Of a stretch of DNA of 64,000 nucleotides, positions 26,326-35,086 are shown one piece after another. Within the stretch, counting starts at the first letter, position 1. Every line of letters starts with the position of its first letter. The stretch is from positions 54,327 through 118,326 of the forward strand of contig NZ_FODV01000013.1 of NCBI RefSeq assembly GCF_900110465.1, in the 5' to 3' direction. Both the position numbers and the translations under genes were made by a program. The stretch is from Halogranum amylolyticum (GTDB lineage Archaea; Halobacteriota; Halobacteria; Halobacteriales; Haloferacaceae). The notes beneath the pieces were generated by a model. The model did not search any database and was not told where the DNA came from. It was given only the letters and a program-made list of their open reading frames with translations.

Positions 26326-27841
26326 TGGCTTCTCCTCCACCCTCACGGTCGTCTTCGAGGTCCCTGCGATCACTCGAGGGCGCCCCTGGATCGTCGTCCT
26401 CATCCTTGAAGGTCTGGGCCTTGTCGAGGACGTCGTCGATCGTGCCGACCATGTAGAACGCCTGCTCGGGAACGTCGTCATGGTGACCGTCCAGGATCTC
26501 GCGCACGCCGCGAAGGGTCTCCTCCAGGGGCACTGAGACACCCTTCTGCCCGGTGTAGCGTTCAGTCGTGAACAGCGGTTGGGTGAGGAATCGTTCCAGA
26601 CGTCTCGCCCTGAGCGCGGTCGTGCGCTGCTCGCCGGAGAGCTCCTCTATCCCAAGAATTTGGATGATGTCCTTGAGGTCCTCGTACTCGGCGAGCGTCG
26701 TCTTGACCCGCTGTGCGATTCGGGCGTGCTCCTCGCCCACGAAGCGGGGGTTCAGAAGCGAGGAACTGGACCGAAGTGGGTCCAGTGCGGGGTAGAAGCT
26801 CCGGCTGGCCAGGTCCCGCGTGAGAACCCCCGAAGCATCGAGGTGCGCGAAGGCTGCCACGACGCCGGGATCGGTGAGGTCGTCCGCCGGGACGTAGATT
26901 GCTTGCACGCTCGTAATCGATCCCTGTGTGGTACTCGCGATGCGCTCCTGGAGTTTACCCATTTCCAGGTCCAGCGTGGGCTGGTAGCCGATCTCGGAGG
27001 GAATCCGGCCCAAGAGCGCAGAGACTTCCATCCCTGCCTGGGCGAACCGGTAGATGTTGTCGATGAAGAGGAGCACGTCTCGATGATCGTGATCCCGGAA
27101 GTGTTCAGCGACCGTCAGCGCAGTGTGCGCGACTCGGAATCGGGCACCTGGCGTCTCGTGCATCTGCCCGAAGACGAGCACTGAATCCTCCAGCAAGCCC
27201 TGGTCCTCCATCTGCAGGTAGACCTCGTTTGCCTCCCGAGTTCGTTCGCCGACGCCGGCGAACACCGGAACGCCGCCCTCGTGCGTGATGGTTCGCTGCA
27301 TCAGCTCCATCACGAGCACGGTCTTGCCGACGCCCGCTCCACCGAAAAGCCCGATTTTGCCACCTTTGGGCATTGGGACGAGCAGATCTAAGGCCTTGAT
27401 GCCAGTCTCGTACGGTTCGCTCGAGGGCCGCTGATCGACCATGGCGGGCGGGTCCTGTTCGATCCCGATGTGGCGGTCCGCTTCAATCGGGTCACCGTGG
27501 TCCACCGCGTCGCCTTTCACGTTGAGGGCGCGGCCGAGGACCGATTCGCCGACGGGAATGGGCAACGGCTTCCCCGTTCCGATTACGTCGAGGCCTCGGT
27601 GCAAGCCAGCTGGGTTGTCGAGCGCGAGAGCCCTTACCCGGCCGGGAGCGCTGTGGCTCCGGACCTCCGCTATGATGGCTTTACCACCCGGACGAGGGAT
27701 GGAAAGCGCATCACCAATCCGAGGAAGCGACCCCTCCGGGAACGCGATCTCGAGGACGACATCGTGGATTGCCACGAGTTCACCGTTGGGCTCGTGACCG
27801 GGGTCTGAGCGTCCGTCATCCGTTCGATCATCCGTTTGCAT
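26315..27841 (-). CDS. atpD: N-type F-ATPase beta subunit (catalytic)
   Basis: A 508-residue catalytic subunit and first gene of the operon. Intact P-loop GGAGVGKT near residue 165, GERTREANE with the catalytic Glu, Walker B VLLFIDNIYRFAQAG, and ALLGRIPSEIGYQPTL (DELSEED region follows as YEDLKDIIQILGIEELS). The order beta, epsilon, Q, a, c, b, alpha, gamma is the N-ATPase order, not the standard bacterial one. The gene is clearly F-type, unlike the A-type ATPase that haloarchaea use for ATP synthesis. Confidence 0.96.
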   Translation of the reverse strand: MQTDDRTDDGRSDPGHEPNGELVAIHDVVLEIAFPEGSLPRIGDALSIPRPGGKAIIAEVRSHSAPGRVRALALDNPAGLHRGLDVIGTGKPLPIPVGESVLGRALNVKGDAVDHGDPIEADRHIGIEQDPPAMVDQRPSSEPYETGIKALDLLVPMPKGGKIGLFGGAGVGKTVLVMELMQRTITHEGGVPVFAGVGERTREANEVYLQMEDQGLLEDSVLVFGQMHETPGARFRVAHTALTVAEHFRDHDHRDVLLFIDNIYRFAQAGMEVSALLGRIPSEIGYQPTLDLEMGKLQERIASTTQGSITSVQAIYVPADDLTDPGVVAAFAHLDASGVLTRDLASRSFYPALDPLRSSSSLLNPRFVGEEHARIAQRVKTTLAEYEDLKDIIQILGIEELSGEQRTTALRARRLERFLTQPLFTTERYTGQKGVSVPLEETLRGVREILDGHHDDVPEQAFYMVGTIDDVLDKAQTFKDEDDDPGAPSSDRRDLEDDREGGGEANES

Positions 27842-28093
27842 GGGATATACCTTGAGGACCCTTCATTGGTATAGAACCAAGAGTGTCGCGTTAACATTCA
27901 GCATGAATAGTCAAAAAAGGCGGTGGCCAAATCCCGGTGGTAGAGAACTGACTCCAAGGGGTCTGTCTTCGCTGTAGCTTGTCGGTGAGTACAGAAACAC
28001 TGAGTATGATGGCCGTTTCTCACAGGAGAGCTGCCGGTTAAAATCGGCTCATTCCTGATGTGCTCGCTGACGATCAGCAGCACCGATCTCCAA
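27842..28093 (-). promoter_or_regulatory. Upstream region of the N-ATPase operon
   Basis: About 250 bp between atpD and the next gene. On the minus strand a TATA-like GGTTCTATACC lies about 35-45 bp before the atpD start, followed by a short leader. No further operator or coding sequence was recognised up to the small membrane-protein gene at 28094. Confidence 0.35.
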
Positions 28094-28351
28094 CTACTGA
28101 CGAAGTCGATTGTAGAGCCAGGAGAACGAATACCCACCGGACAGTCCGTCGATGAAAGCCCACACGGCGCCAACGATTAGTCCAGATATGGTTTCGTCGT
28201 AGCCCCGGTAAACGTCGGCGAGCAACCGTTGCCACCGTCTTCCCCAGCCAAACCGGGCGGTGATGCCAAGTATTACGACTGCACCCGACCAGAGGAGGCC
28301 ACACGCCAGTGCGAACGCTCGGGTATCGAGTTTCGTGGTCTCGGTCGCCAT
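28094..28351 (-). CDS. Small two-helix membrane protein (haloarchaeal holin-like family)
   Basis: An 85-residue protein starting MATETTKLDTRAFALACGLL with two membrane helices, the second in LIVGAVWAFIDGLSGGYSFSW, ending WLYNRLRQ. Proteins of this size and pattern are often annotated bacteriophage holin in archaea, mostly outside any phage context, and function is uncertain. It lies on the same strand upstream of the ATPase operon but 250 bp away. Confidence 0.6.
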   Translation of the reverse strand: MATETTKLDTRAFALACGLLWSGAVVILGITARFGWGRRWQRLLADVYRGYDETISGLIVGAVWAFIDGLSGGYSFSWLYNRLRQ

Positions 28352-28780
28352 GTGATTTCATACTATTGCACGGAGTATAACTCTCCTGCCGGTCTATGCA
28401 GAAACGAAGGCCACTCTTCGCTGCCGGATTTGGTTTGACGGGTCGAACTCACTCGGACGCGGTAGTCATGTCGCACCATCGATGCAGTCACCAATTGATT
28501 TAGAGAGATGGAGGTGTTCGTCGGGATACTCTGCTGTCTCGAATACTCGGAGTATCGGCCTCAACATATGGTGTATGGCAGTCGCCGTTTGAGCCGCCTA
28601 CCTCCTCGTTATTCTGAAATTAGCTTACTCCAAACATCGATGACTCGGATCCCCTTTCGCGTTCAGGCTACGAACCCGATAACGGCCTGTAAAACGTGGG
28701 TCAACTACATCCTGCTTCGCTCACTCTGGTGACGTTGCTCGTTGAATGTCACCATTCCAGGATATCCTACGCTGTCCTGC
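28352..28780. other. Intergenic region, nothing recognised
   Basis: A 429-bp gap between two leftward genes. I see no coding pattern, no RNA gene and no clear repeat in it. Confidence 0.5.
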
Positions 28781-29146
28781 CTATTCGTTGTAGGATTCGC
28801 GAATTCGGAGCACACCATCAGCATCCCGAACAACGACCGTATCGCCAACGTTTCGCCACAACGGCCTATCTGACCTCCAATAGAAGTCCGAGTCCGTATT
28901 TGTCCCATCCCCACTGTGGAGCGTCACTCGGTCTCCTTCGTCTAGAATCGTGTCCTCCGGAAACTGAAACGTGTTTCCACCCTCGTCTTCGACTGACCAG
29001 CCAGAGATATCCAACGCGCTCGTTCCATCGTTTTTGAACGTGACGTATTCTTGTTCGAGATGACGTTCGTCTCGCCCGGAGGGGTTCTCTCGGATTTCGT
29101 CGACTACGAGGTCGCTGTGGTGAACCTTGTTTGATTCGTCGTTCAT
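28781..29146 (-). CDS. Lamin tail domain (LTD) protein
   Basis: A 121-residue protein consisting almost wholly of one lamin-tail fold: VTFKNDGTSALDISGWSV, then FQFPEDTILDEGDRVTLHSG and WNVGDTVVV-like WRNVGDTVVVRDADG. LTD modules occur in many secreted or nuclease-associated haloarchaeal proteins, but here there is no signal peptide and no partner domain. Start at ATG 29146; upstream in-frame sequence is Arg/Ser-rich and not protein-like. Function unknown. Confidence 0.78.
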   Translation of the reverse strand: MNDESNKVHHSDLVVDEIRENPSGRDERHLEQEYVTFKNDGTSALDISGWSVEDEGGNTFQFPEDTILDEGDRVTLHSGDGTNTDSDFYWRSDRPLWRNVGDTVVVRDADGVLRIRESYNE

Positions 29147-29547
29147 CGTCAAACCCTCATCTGTCGTACGTGGCCAAGGAGTAAAGCGTATATGGACGGA
29201 TTGGTTTTCAGGACCCACAAACGCAGGTTCTCGAATCGAGCGAATTTGCCGGAGTCGATTGTTACAGCTGAAATTGAACGATGGCGAGTTCGTCAGACTG
29301 ATCAGGCGCTGACTCAGATTCGGGGGCGAGACGAAGAAACTGACCGACCACTCGGTACGTCTCAAAATATGCCGAGAGCATCGCGTCTCGCTCATCGTCC
29401 CTGACTAGTACTCCAGTAGCAGGACGTTGACCCCTCGTAACCAAATCGTGCAATCCAGTGGCGTCGTGAAATTCTTCCCCAAGATGATAGCCTCCTCGAT
29501 CAGGGTACAATGAGCCAAACTAAACACCGCTGGTCGGACAGGAGGAG
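29147..29547 (-). other. 400-bp gap with a possible small reading frame
   Basis: An 82-codon leftward frame (29262-29510) encodes MYPDRGGYHLGEEFHDATGL onward and is moderately acidic, ending APDQSDELAIVQFQL. It has only a TTG start and I recognise no family, so coding status is doubtful. Nothing else was seen in this gap. Confidence 0.25.
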
Positions 29548-30036
29548 TTACTTTTCGGCTAACGTGTCGACGAGTGTTTCGTACTCGAAGTCGTTGATCG
29601 GGTACGTCTCGTCTTTCACCGTCGAGATGACGAACTTCGAACTCGTCCGCTCGATCTCGGCGATTGATTCGTAGTCCTCGATGATGGATTCCACCATCGC
29701 CCGTTTCGTGACGTTGGCGATGACGACGAAGTCGGTGTCTCCCATCGTGAAGTACACCTGATTTACTCCCTCGATAGCTTCGAGTTTCTCACCGACAGTC
29801 GTGTGGTAGCCCTCGCCGAACTCCGCGTACACCTCGCTGATTAACGTGATATCGACGCCAATCTCCGAGAGGTCCATCTCCATGAGGTCATTTTTCAATA
29901 CTCCCTCCTCTCTGAGTTGTTTAAGACGGTAGTGCACCGTCGACTTCGGAATCCCAGTGATGTCCTGAATCTTGTCCGGACTGTTGGTACCCTCTCCCGC
30001 GATAGCCTTGAGAATTCGAATATCTTTCTTGTCCAT
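29548..30036 (-). CDS. Lrp/AsnC-family transcriptional regulator
   Basis: A 162-residue feast/famine regulator. The N-terminal helix-turn-helix is DKIQDITGIPKSTVHYRLKQ and the C-terminal RAM (ACT-like) domain spans about residues 65-140 (VYAEFGEGYHTTVGEKLEAI, VYFTMGDTDFVVIA). It starts MDKKDIRILKAIAG at ATG 30036. It is divergent from the aminotransferase and biotin carboxylase genes, so it most likely senses an amino acid and controls that catabolic cluster. Confidence 0.9.
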   Translation of the reverse strand: MDKKDIRILKAIAGEGTNSPDKIQDITGIPKSTVHYRLKQLREEGVLKNDLMEMDLSEIGVDITLISEVYAEFGEGYHTTVGEKLEAIEGVNQVYFTMGDTDFVVIANVTKRAMVESIIEDYESIAEIERTSSKFVISTVKDETYPINDFEYETLVDTLAEK

Positions 30037-30384
30037 ATCTGTCTCGTCCGTCTCCGAATGCAGCCACATCCCACGACAGTGTCGGTTATCTCTTTGTTTC
30101 CGTCTATCGTGGTTAAACATTCCGTATCGCTTGAACAGTGTCTAGTTCAACAGAATATCCTCCAACAGAGGTCAACATCTGCGGTTCTCTGCCGTTTCGA
30201 CCTTCGTTCGTCGGGGAATCTCGGCAGAGAGGGTCGGCGACAAAGCAGACCGGACGTTCTCGTATGAAGCGAACCACGACCGAGCCCTCTGAGGTGAATC
30301 TACATAAATCGAATGAGCGGCAGATATATCGGATGTTATCCGGTATATTTATAGAACTTAGAATACGATCCAGTATAAGTGATT
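30037..30384 (+). promoter_or_regulatory. Divergent control region between lrp-type and aminotransferase genes
   Basis: A 348-bp intergenic segment. Close to the aminotransferase there is TATATTTATAG at about 30344-30354, some 30-40 bp before ATG 30385, suitable for a short-leader archaeal transcript. Around it the similar words ATATCGGATGTTATCCGGTA could form a regulator site. No gene was found in the rest. Confidence 0.45.
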
Positions 30385-31710
30385 ATGTCCGGTCATCAAT
30401 CCGATGAGGAGCAGTCGAATGCGAGCACGATCGATCAGTACGACGAGTACGTGATGCCTGTCTGGAAATCGCTCCACGTCCCGATCAAGCGTGCTTCCGG
30501 CTGTCTCCTCGAAGACTTCGAGGGGAACGAGTATCTCGATCTCTTCTCGGGGATCTCCGTGACGAACGTCGGCCACGGAAACACGGCCGTCGTCGAAGCA
30601 GCGAAGTCGCAGCTCGACGAGTTCACACACGGCTGTTCATACGTGCACCCGAACCAGCCGGTAGCAGATCTCGCCAGAGAGATCGCCGACGTAGCGCCCG
30701 GAGACCTACAGAAGACGTTCTTCTGTAACTCCGGGACGGAGGCCGTCGAAGGGGCGATCAAGCTCGCTCGTAAGTACACCGGATCGAAAGAGGTGGTCGC
30801 ACTAGAGATGGGCTTTCACGGGCGGACGCTCGGGAGTCTGGCGCTTACGGGCAACAAGGCCTACAAGAGCGGCATGGCGCCGACGATCAACGACGTTGCG
30901 CACGCACCACCACCGTACGCCTACCGGTGTCCACGCTGTGACAGCGAGCGATGCGACGCTGCCTGTGCGGAGCAGCTCGAGCGGACGATCGGAACCCATA
31001 CGAGCGACGACCTAGCGGCCGTCGTTCTCGAACCCGTCATGGGCGAGGCGGGTATCGTCGTCCCGAGCGCCGAGTGGTTGCAGCGGGTCAGTGCGATCAC
31101 ACACGAACACGACGCGCTGCTCGTCGTCGACGAGGTACAGACGGGTTACGGGCGGACCGGCCGGATGTTCGCCAGTGAGCAGTTCGATCTCGAACCCGAC
31201 ATCCTCACGCAGGCGAAAGGGATCGCGAACGGCCTCCCACTCGGGGCTGTTACCGCCTCCGAAGAGGTCGCGAACACCTTCGACCCCGGCGATCACTTCT
31301 CGACGTTCGGCGGCAACCCTGTCTCCTGTGCCGCCGCTCTCGCGACGATAGACGAACTCCGAGGCGGGGTCGTCGACGACGCTCACGAACGAGGCGTATG
31401 GTTAGAGACCGAGCTGAAAGCACTCGAAGACGAGCACGAGGTCGTCGGTGAGGTACGCGGACTTGGGCTGATGTGGGGCATCGAACTCGTGGAACCAGGG
31501 ACGACGGGACCACAGCACGTCGCTCCACGTCCCGATAGCGAACTCGCTCGCGCCGTGAGCGCGCATCTCCGAGCCGACTCGAACGTCGTCATCGGCGTCG
31601 GTGGCTACTATAACAACGTTCTGCGCTTCCAGCCGCCGCTGTCAATCTCTCAAGAGCAAGTCGAGCACGCTGTTGAACAGATCGACACCGCCCTCGATGC
31701 GACGGTCTGA
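30385..31710 (+). CDS. Class III PLP-dependent aminotransferase
   Basis: A 441-residue omega-type aminotransferase of the GABA/beta-alanine/AGXT2 kind. The cofactor site includes NSGTEA (115-120), GFHGRT, VVDEVQTGYGRTG and the PLP lysine K278 in TQAKGIANGLPLG. An unusual cysteine quartet, C182, C185, C190 and C194 (YRCPRCDSERCDAAC), may bind a metal. Likely converts an omega-amino acid formed by ring opening into a semialdehyde. ATG 30385 is preferred to a GTG two codons before. First gene of the rightward arm of the cluster. Confidence 0.9.
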   Translation: MSGHQSDEEQSNASTIDQYDEYVMPVWKSLHVPIKRASGCLLEDFEGNEYLDLFSGISVTNVGHGNTAVVEAAKSQLDEFTHGCSYVHPNQPVADLAREIADVAPGDLQKTFFCNSGTEAVEGAIKLARKYTGSKEVVALEMGFHGRTLGSLALTGNKAYKSGMAPTINDVAHAPPPYAYRCPRCDSERCDAACAEQLERTIGTHTSDDLAAVVLEPVMGEAGIVVPSAEWLQRVSAITHEHDALLVVDEVQTGYGRTGRMFASEQFDLEPDILTQAKGIANGLPLGAVTASEEVANTFDPGDHFSTFGGNPVSCAAALATIDELRGGVVDDAHERGVWLETELKALEDEHEVVGEVRGLGLMWGIELVEPGTTGPQHVAPRPDSELARAVSAHLRADSNVVIGVGGYYNNVLRFQPPLSISQEQVEHAVEQIDTALDATV

Positions 31711-31868
31711 ACTCGATCGATCGGTTAGAACATGTCGTGTCACCCGACGGTGCAGTCGACTCGATGGGAACTGTCGGTTCTGTTTCGCCGATCCGCCTGA
31801 ATAAGACGCAGTTCAATAATTATCGAAAGGGTAGGTTTATCCACTAATCGTTCACACACAGTTGTACG

Positions 31869-33212
31869 ATGTTTGAAAAGGTACTCGTCGCGAATCGCGA
31901 CGAGATTGCCGTTCGGGTCATGCAGGCGTGCAAGGAGATGGGGATCGACACCGTTGCAGTCTACAGCGACGCAGACGAGGATGCGAAACACGTGCGTATC
32001 GCCGACGAGTCCCACCACATCGGCAGTTCGAAGGCGAGTGCGAGCTACCTAAATCAGGAGGCACTCCTCAACGCTGCTCAAGCGACCGACGCCGACGCAG
32101 TTCACCCAGGATACGGGTTCCTCGCCGAGAACGAGTCCTTCGCGGCAGCCGTCGAGAACAGCGACTTCGAGTGGATCGGACCGCCGAGCGACGTCATGGC
32201 GAACTTCGGTGAAAAAACCGAGGCCCGGAAGATCATGGCTGCGGCGGACGTGCCAATTGTCCCTGGGACGACCGAGCCAGTCACGGAATCGGCGGCGGTC
32301 AAAGCGTTCGGAGAGGAACACGGCTACCCGGTCGCGATCAAAGCCGACGGCGGTGGCGGCGGTCGCGGCCTCAAGGTCGTCCACGACCCCGATCAGATCG
32401 AGTCGAAACTCCAAGAAGCAGTACGCGAGGGTAAGGCGTACTTCGACAACCCGAACGTGTACCTCGAACGGTTTCTGGAGAACCCGCGACACATCGAAGT
32501 TCAGGTCATCGGTGACAAACACGGAAACGTCAGACACTTCGGTGAACGCGACTGCAGCATCCAGCGCCGTCAACAGAAACTCCTCGAGGAGTCGCCGTCG
32601 CCCGTCTTGGATGACGACACCCGCGCCGAACTCTGTGAAGCCGCTTGTCGCGGCGCCGCGTCGGCAGACTACGTCAACGCCGGGACAGTCGAGTTCCTCT
32701 ACGAAGACGGCGAGTTCTACTTCATCGAGGTCAACGCCCGGATCCAGGTCGAACATACGATCACCGAAGAGCGTACCGGAATCGACCTCGTGAAGTGGCA
32801 GCTCCGAGTCGCCGCTGGCGAGGAGCTCTCGTTCTCTCAGGACGAAATCGAGACTCGCGACACCGCCATCGAGTTCCGCATCAACGCCGAGGACCCGGAC
32901 AACGATTTCACTCCGCTACCGGGGACGCTCTCGACGTACAAACCGCCGCGCGGGATCGGCGTCCGCGTCGACGACGGTGTCGACGAGGGTGACGCGATCG
33001 CTCCCTTCTACGACTCGCTGTTCGCGAAACTGATCGTCACCGGTGAAGATCGGGCGGAGGCCATCGCTCGCGGCAAGCGTGCCCTCGACGAGATGACGGT
33101 CGAAGGCGTGCCGACGACGATCCCGTTCCATCGAACGCTGCTGGAGGACGAGGGCTTTTTGGCCAACGAACACACCACGAAGTACGTCGAGCGAGAGCTC
33201 GCCGACGAGTGA
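31869..33212 (+). CDS. accC: Biotin carboxylase (AccC-type)
   Basis: A 447-residue ATP-grasp enzyme that carboxylates the biotin of a carrier protein using bicarbonate and ATP. The N-terminal domain starts FEKVLVANRDEIAVRVMQAC, the glycine-rich loop is DGGGGGRGLKVV, and the core has HIEVQVIGDKHGNVRHFGER and NARIQVEHTITEE. No BCCP domain is fused; a separate carrier is encoded at 41145-41387. It lacks an adjacent acyl-CoA carboxyltransferase, and the nearest carboxyltransferase genes are pxpB and pxpC, so its acceptor is probably an amide or lactam and not an acyl-CoA. Confidence 0.93.
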   Translation: MFEKVLVANRDEIAVRVMQACKEMGIDTVAVYSDADEDAKHVRIADESHHIGSSKASASYLNQEALLNAAQATDADAVHPGYGFLAENESFAAAVENSDFEWIGPPSDVMANFGEKTEARKIMAAADVPIVPGTTEPVTESAAVKAFGEEHGYPVAIKADGGGGGRGLKVVHDPDQIESKLQEAVREGKAYFDNPNVYLERFLENPRHIEVQVIGDKHGNVRHFGERDCSIQRRQQKLLEESPSPVLDDDTRAELCEAACRGAASADYVNAGTVEFLYEDGEFYFIEVNARIQVEHTITEERTGIDLVKWQLRVAAGEELSFSQDEIETRDTAIEFRINAEDPDNDFTPLPGTLSTYKPPRGIGVRVDDGVDEGDAIAPFYDSLFAKLIVTGEDRAEAIARGKRALDEMTVEGVPTTIPFHRTLLEDEGFLANEHTTKYVERELADE

Positions 33213-33276
33213 GATCGTGGAGTCGCTCTCGACTCACCTCTGTCACTGCGAACTGTGACTTGGAAGTGATGCGAAA

Positions 33277-34038
33277 TCAGGCGACCTCGGACAGCGACGC
33301 CAGGCGGATGTCGTAGTCGTCGAGACGGTCGTGGATCGCCTCGAGAATCTCGACCGCGTTCGGATTGTCGCCGTGGATGCAGATGCTGTCTGCAGGGATC
33401 GAGATCTCTTCGCCGGTGGCCGCTTCAACGACGCCCTCGGTGGCGATGGAGACGAATCGGTCGGCGACGAGTTCGGGGTCGCGATCCTCGAGCTGTTTCT
33501 CGACGATCAGCGACCGGTCTGCTCGGTAGTCTAAGTCGACGTACCCCTCGTAGACGGCTTGGAGCCCGTCGATCTCCTGTGCCACCTCGTAGATATTCAT
33601 GTCGGTCGCGAGGTAGATGAGGTCGTCGTCCACCTCGAGCATCCCCTCCATCACGGCGCGGGCGTGTTCGGGACTCTCCGAGAGCATCGAGTACATCGCC
33701 CCGTGGGGTTTGACGTGTTGTACCGTCGTCCCGTGTCGTTGGGCGAACGCTCGAAGCGCACCGAGTTGGTACACGACGTAATCTCTCACCTCTTCGGGGG
33801 TGGCGTCCATCTTCCGTCGCCCGAACCCCATCTTGTCCGGCAGTCCCGGGTGGACGCCGACACCGACCCCGTGCTCTGCGGCCAGTTCGACGGTCTCTCG
33901 CATCACGTGGGGGTCACCCCCGTGAAAGCCGCCTGCGACGTTCGCGGAGGTGATGTAAGGCATGACGGCGTCGTCATTTCCCATCTCCCAGTTCCCGAAA
34001 CTCTCACCCATATCGCAGTTGATATCGATCGACGGCAT
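33277..34038 (-). CDS. pxpA: PxpA-like LamB/YcsF family protein (5-oxoprolinase subunit A)
   Basis: A 253-residue TIM-barrel of the LamB/YcsF family. Signature segments: DINCDMGESFGNWEMGND at the start, SANVAGGFHGGDP, VGVHPGLPDKMGFGRR and HVKPHGAMY, which carry the conserved His and Asp residues. With PxpB and PxpC it forms the ATP-dependent 5-oxoprolinase, opening a cyclic amide. ATG 34038 is chosen over upstream in-frame starts because homologues begin MPSIDINCD. Convergent with accC. Confidence 0.9.
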   Translation of the reverse strand: MPSIDINCDMGESFGNWEMGNDDAVMPYITSANVAGGFHGGDPHVMRETVELAAEHGVGVGVHPGLPDKMGFGRRKMDATPEEVRDYVVYQLGALRAFAQRHGTTVQHVKPHGAMYSMLSESPEHARAVMEGMLEVDDDLIYLATDMNIYEVAQEIDGLQAVYEGYVDLDYRADRSLIVEKQLEDRDPELVADRFVSIATEGVVEAATGEEISIPADSICIHGDNPNAVEILEAIHDRLDDYDIRLASLSEVA

Positions 34039-34189
34039 ACGAGTTAGTCTGTCACATCTTCGCATATATCTTTCCACGACCACTCACGTACCGCCCACGA
34101 GCGGTGTGACTCGGACCGGCGTCGAGACGGTGCGCTGTCCGGAGGGATGTTCGACCGTGGACGACCGAGACGACGAACGAGGAGGAGGG

Positions 34190-35086
34190 TCAGTCGGCTT
34201 CGGTGTCCGTCATGGACCCGACTCGCTCTATCGCCGTGTCGATGGCTCGCTCCGTGTACACCTCGAGTAGATGCGCTCGAAAGTCGCTCGAGGCGGTGTC
34301 GTCTTCCATCAACAGATACGGTTCGACGTCGTCGGTCGCGTGCCCGGCCGCTCGATGGGCGATACCACCATCGAGGGCTTCCCCGGTCAACGTCTCTTCG
34401 ACCGGTTTCAGCCGCATCGCGTGGTCGAACGCACCGTTCGCCCCGATCCGAGCGTCCATGATCGTCTCGCCGTCGGTCTCGAGCACCACCGCGACACCGA
34501 CCAGTGCGTATCCCGACGATGGACTGGGTTTCTTGACGTACGCTCCCGCGTCGTTCTCTCCGAGATGTGAGAGGTCGATACCAGTGAGGAGTTCGTCCTC
34601 ACGGATGTCCGTAGTGAACATCGCCTGGAAGAACTCCGCGGCGGGGACGCTTCGGTCTCCGCTGGGCCCCTGCAGTCGGACGGTCGCATCGGAGACTAAC
34701 ACCGCCGCCGGTAGATCTGCGGCCGGGTCAGCGTGTGCGACGTTGCCGCCGACCGTTCCCACGTTGCGGACTTGGACGTCGCCGATCTCGGCGGCGGCCT
34801 CCGAAATGACCGTCGACCGGGCGAGCGTCTCGTCGGCCGCGACGGTCGCGTAGGTGGTCATCGCACCGACCCGACTCGACTCCTCGCCGTGGTCGACGCC
34901 GTGTAACTGGTCGATGTCGGCGATGTCGACGACCACCTCGGGTTTCGAGAGTCCAGACTTCATCGTCGGGAGGAGACTGTGCCCTCCCGCGATCAGTTCG
35001 ACGTCTCGATCGCCGTGTTCTACGAGCAGGTCGACGGCCTCCTGGACGTCCGTAGGTGCGTGGTACTCGAAGGACGAGGGGTACAT
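34190..35086 (-). CDS. Molybdenum hydroxylase FAD-binding subunit (CoxM-like)
   Basis: A 298-residue medium subunit of the xanthine oxidase/CO dehydrogenase family. FAD-binding motifs are AGGHSLLPTMKSG and TVGGNVAHADPAAD. The C-terminal CoxM domain follows (GAYVKKPSPSSGYALVGVAV). It passes electrons from the iron-sulfur subunit to an acceptor. It starts exactly at the stop of the large-subunit gene, giving a tight leftward order S, L, M. Confidence 0.9.
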   Translation of the reverse strand: MYPSSFEYHAPTDVQEAVDLLVEHGDRDVELIAGGHSLLPTMKSGLSKPEVVVDIADIDQLHGVDHGEESSRVGAMTTYATVAADETLARSTVISEAAAEIGDVQVRNVGTVGGNVAHADPAADLPAAVLVSDATVRLQGPSGDRSVPAAEFFQAMFTTDIREDELLTGIDLSHLGENDAGAYVKKPSPSSGYALVGVAVVLETDGETIMDARIGANGAFDHAMRLKPVEETLTGEALDGGIAHRAAGHATDDVEPYLLMEDDTASSDFRAHLLEVYTERAIDTAIERVGSMTDTEAD

